DNA of 64,000 bases from Acanthochlamys bracteata (Eukaryota; Streptophyta; Magnoliopsida; Pandanales; Velloziaceae). The notes beneath the pieces were generated by a model, which had not been told where the DNA came from, did not search any database, and was given only the letters and a program-made list of their open reading frames with translations. The position numbers and the translations under genes are program-made. Below, piece by piece: positions 60,214 to 64,000 of the stretch. Positions within the stretch are counted from its first letter, which is position 1; each line of letters opens with the position of its first letter. The stretch lies in the NCBI GenBank assembly GCA_019914995.1, contig CM034139.1, positions 5,124,461 through 5,188,460 of the forward strand, written 5' to 3'.

Positions 60214-62746
60214 AGAGATGATGTATTGATTAGTTAGAAGCTGGTCTTTTGGAGTAATGTTTAGTTTAGCTTTTGGTTTGATAATTTGAATAATCGTTTT
60301 GTTAAGCTTTGTTCAGTTTCCAACTATGGATCTTATGTGGCTTTCCTGAGCTTTTATCTTCTGCTTGCTGCAGTTTTTCTGAGCAAGTAACTATTTGATT
60401 TATATGCAGTTATATGTTGAGATCATTCTGGAATCAAAGCATGTGTGGACCTAATGTTTAGCTGCGTAGTTAAATTTGATTGGATTTGTTGGATTTGTTT
60501 ATAAATGTGGATAATTAAGCTGTGAAATGGTTTTATTTTGTTAGTGTAGAGTGGTAGAGTATATTCTTTTAGCATACATCTTGTTATGTGGAAGATGATC
60601 ACATTTGATCGTGACTGTTGTACATTATAGGGATGAAATGGCCTGCTCACATTTTTATAGTGTCAGTATCAAGTCTTTGCTTGTGAAAATTTCGCAACTG
60701 TTGTTAGGCAATTGTTCGGTAAATAGATGTATGGGTCTTAAGTAATCCTGCTACTACAAAGGATCTTTCCTGATTGTGAATTTCATTTTGATAGTTTCGT
60801 ATTGCTTGATCGGTTAGTATGACATCAACTTTTGTTGGTGTAGGCTTAATCTTATTGATATCCAGTTGCTAGAGACTACAGACATCTTGAACAATGTTCA
60901 TAGGTTGAGGTAGTTCAGTCCGGAGAGATGCATGCAGATTCTTATAGCTGATTAATGGGGCTTTAGGTTTAAAATTACCCCTCGGTAATCTTTATTAGAT
61001 ATGGACTTGGTAGCCTTACCTTTGACCTTTGTATGTCCACTTTAGTTGGTGTTGCGGCATTATATTGGCGACTGTATAATCACTTACTGCTGAGTGCATC
61101 TCTGTCCTTCTGGAGAATTGAGTTGTTTGTTCAGTTCCTTGTCTTTGTAGAGATTTGGATTTTGCAGAAGTTGATTCACATTCTTCATTTAAACGCATGT
61201 GCTGATTATTTGAATGCTACTGCCTCTTTGATTTGTTTGAATGCTTTAGCCACCTTTCTCTAGTACAAACCACTTGGTCTTGCTCGTGGTTTGTGATTGT
61301 GTTTATTCTTGGTGATCTTGTAGCTGCCATTCTTATGGGGTTACATGTGAGTTTGTTTTTGCTAGATATTAGTGCTTTTTTGAACCTTCTTTGGGATTAG
61401 TGTACATCAGTTGTACTTGTGGAGGTCTTGGGCCGTATTTGGGAGTGTGTTCTGGTTAAGTGCTTCTTAATTTTTAAGTTTATATTTTTAATAAATTTAT
61501 AATATTTTAAATTTATTTAATTTTAAAAAGTATAAAAATTTATATTGTAAAATTTTATTATTACTTAATTTTATTTTTTAAAGTAAAAAAATAGAGTTTA
61601 TTTTTAAAATAAGTCAAAAATATTATTCATTTTAGATAAATATTTTTCATAAGCACTTAAACGCCTCTTAAATGTAGAGTTCACTTCTTTATGATGCCCT
61701 GTGGCGTCTGGAGGACTGATCATTCTGAGTTTCACTACCACTTGAGCATGTGGAGATGATTATGCGCCAAGGGAAGGCTACCAACTCACAAGATTACCAA
61801 GGCTGGGGAGAATACATCCTTCTATGTGCCGTTGTCTGTATAAATATCTTCCCATTTAAAATTTATGCCATTTCAATTAAAAGGCAATAGTTGTCAACCG
61901 GAAATTATGTTTGATTGTATTTGCAAAGATTAATACGGTACTTGTGCAAAGTAGGTTGCATGAATGCATAGTAGCCCCCTATGAAGCTAGAATGCATCTC
62001 GAATTAAAGATCAAAACTGTTAGATATGATCACTAATAATCCTTACTTAGGATTGTGCTATTCCTATTCGCAAAGCCTGTATTCTCCTAGCATCGACTAC
62101 ATTAAACACAAGTTAATACCCATTTACCAAATTCATAGAGCATGTAGAGATGATTCAGGTGAAGTGTTTATCAAATAAAATTTTCGTAAAATAGAAAGTA
62201 TTTTAAACTATTTGGAAAAATAAATTTTCTCTTTTTATCTTAAAAAATAATATAAATAAGCTAATAAAATCTTACATTATATAATTTATTGTTTTTCTAA
62301 ATTTAAAATAATTTTATAAATATAAAAAATTTATTAAAGAATATGATACAAAATATTGGAATGAATGAAATCCAAACGACTATCAGGAGCCCTAGGACCG
62401 AAGTTGTCAACAAACTTGTGACTTTTCTCCTTGCAAAGGAGACGGGAATGTATCATGAGCCCATAACCAAGCAGCTTTTAAAACAAGACATTTAGCTCGT
62501 CCACACTGCAAACAACTATCTTCTTTGAAGGGTTCTTATACGAACATCCAGTCCTCTACTAGGAGCACAGTAGCTCCAGTCTTACATCAAAACAGCACAA
62601 ACAGTTGACAAAGTTTTCAAGAATCTATTTGCATGACGATATTCAATCACAGCAATCGATAAACAATGTTGAGAAACACAAGCTGCGACATTCATAAACT
62701 TTGACAGGGTATGTGCATACCATGCAAATACCTCCTGCACAGTGAC
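60214..62746. other. Convergent intergenic region, eS30 to the VTI1 gene
   Basis: It holds the eS30 3' untranslated region and two AT-rich dispersed elements (about 61432-61672 and 62160-62385). Frames such as 61033-61263 have no family resemblance. I see no RNA gene. Confidence 0.5.
61432..61672. repeat. MITE-like AT-rich element
   Basis: The left end is GGGCCGTATTTGGGAGTG. The right end on the minus strand reads AAGAGGCGTTTAAGTGCTTA. Its core contains GTAAAATTTTATTATTAC, the reverse orientation of the core in the elements at 35105 and 56212. Confidence 0.6.
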
Positions 62747-62899
62747 TCAACGGAAAAGCTTGAAGTATAAGATCAAGAAGATTGCTGCAATAAGTGCCAA
62801 AATTATGCAGCCAATTGTCCACTTATTCCTATCCATTCTTTTTGACATGTTGGACAGTATCTTTTTGCTTTTCCCGATGTTATCATCCACTCCATTCAG
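62747..62899 (-). CDS. VTI1-type Qb-SNARE, last exon only (rest beyond the right edge)
   Basis: Membrane-fusion SNARE of the trans-Golgi, prevacuolar and vacuolar route. Only the final coding exon is inside the window: an acceptor (cttgcag) at about 62900-62906, then 50 codons and TGA. It encodes the end of the SNARE helix (LNGVDDNIGKSKKILSNMSK), a basic juxtamembrane RMDRNKW, and a C-terminal membrane anchor (IGCIILALIAAIFLILYFK), ending LFR. This fits the C-terminus of the VTI11/12/13 family. Upstream exons were not found before 64000, so the preceding intron exceeds 1.1 kb. Membrin-type SNAREs are similar in this stretch and are the alternative. Confidence 0.8.
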   Translation of the reverse strand: MNGVDDNIGKSKKILSNMSKRMDRNKWTIGCIILALIAAIFLILYFKLFR

Positions 62900-64000
62900 C
62901 TGCAAGGAAGAAGGTCAGAATAGAATTTCCAAAGTAACGAAGTTCCGATTATATATATTAATGAGATTGAACCTAACTACCTAAAAAGCAACTCCCTATT
63001 ACACATTAAAAGGCACTCCTCTGCATCTGTAAGCTGTAGTTTTATTCATAAAGTTAAAAAGCAGTAACAGAAAATTTCTGATGCAAAAAAGATCAGAATA
63101 TGCCAGCAAGTAACACACTTGGGACATTTTACATTGTGGTAGCATGATAAATCATCAAAAGCACCTTTAGAGGTTCAAGTAATATGTGATATCTCTTGGC
63201 TCTTGACCAGCCCATGAAACAAAGATAGATCATACAGAACTTGAGGAGATCAAATTCATACCAATATATTCCTACCAGGGACAAATTATTGCTTAAACTT
63301 GATGAAAAGTAAATATTAATGTTGGGAAGGGTATAATTGCAATGAGCAATGCAACCTAGGAGTAACAAAGTTTAAACATGTTAAAGACAATGTGGAAGAG
63401 GGCTTAAAGTGCCCATCGAGTAAAACCCAAGGCTGAATGGTTATGGACTTGTCATACAGCCAAATATGAAACCATATCCCAAATTTAATAAATGAGGTCG
63501 CTCTGTCTCCTATGTGCACTGATAGTTTAGATTTTAACAAAACAGAATGTCTAAAAGCCCAACACCAGCACAGACAAGTTGCAACTTAGTCTATGATGTA
63601 CTCTAACATGACATCTCTATAGCCTGAATGCCATCTTCAAAGTGCAAAGAGCTTGCAAGCTTTTCATAAAGTTTTACCGAGAATATGGATGTTTCTCAGT
63701 CTCCTATCTCTCTATTTCCTTAATGGCAAAGCTGTGACAATTATGGCCATTAAGCAATAACAGAAGTAGCCCAGCATCTTTGTACAACTGCTCCTCTTAA
63801 AGGCTTTCACTGGCATTTATAGATAAGTAAACGGCTTATCCAACTTAAAATAACAAACTGCACTGCTCTGTCTTTATGGAGAACATACACCCCTATGTAA
63901 ACATTTAGCAGTACTAGCTGAAAAACATGAACCCTCCATCACCAAGAGTAAGGATGAGTAAGTCTGAATAAGCTTCACAAACCCTTTTGTGTAATGTTAT
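62900..64000 (-). other. Intron of the VTI1-type gene to the window edge
   Basis: Non-coding by inspection. No exon of the SNARE's N-terminal part and no other gene was recognised in either strand. Confidence 0.5.

Overview
This is nuclear DNA of a flowering plant. It is AT-rich (roughly two thirds A+T by eye), with intron-split genes using GT-AG splice sites and long intergenic stretches full of decayed transposable elements. The proteins recognised are all conserved angiosperm housekeeping or regulatory proteins. Coding sequences are not GC-rich, which argues against a grass, but I cannot name the species. Most genes are multi-exon, so the exon coordinates below were rebuilt by hand from splice signals, reading-phase continuity and remembered family sequence.

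Layout, left to right: DGAT1 (minus, 3' end beyond the left edge); a gene-poor gap; NMT (minus, intronless CDS) head to head with THO6/DWA1 (plus, 13 exons), probably sharing a promoter; a TRB/SMH telomere-repeat-binding Myb-histone gene (minus) converging on THO6; a composite region (about 20.3-23.7 kb) with broken pieces of two unrelated genes, a site-1-protease subtilase and a hydroxypyruvate reductase, on one strand between weak inverted termini; AT-rich repeats; a 3'-5' exonuclease + KH gene (plus, 10 exons); an 8 kb gap of repeats and LTR debris; a bHLH87/LAX1-type bHLH gene (plus); a gap with a foldback MITE whose loop is a long AT microsatellite; the circadian gene ELF3 (plus, 4 coding exons); SEC61-beta (minus), head to head with a broken CZIB/C1orf123-type zinc-protein pseudogene (plus); a 2.5 kb hAT-like element with a perfect 8-bp target duplication; ribosomal protein eS30 (plus); and the last exon of a VTI1-type SNARE (minus, rest beyond the right edge).

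The genes form no operon or cluster of common function: lipid synthesis, protein myristoylation, mRNA export, telomere and chromatin binding, RNA turnover, meristem regulation, clock, secretion and translation are all represented, as is ordinary for a plant chromosome arm. I see no compact new multi-gene system. The most unusual parts are the multi-gene capture region, the structured transposons, the pseudogene sharing a promoter region with SEC61-beta, and a telobox in the leader of the gene encoding a telobox-binding protein.
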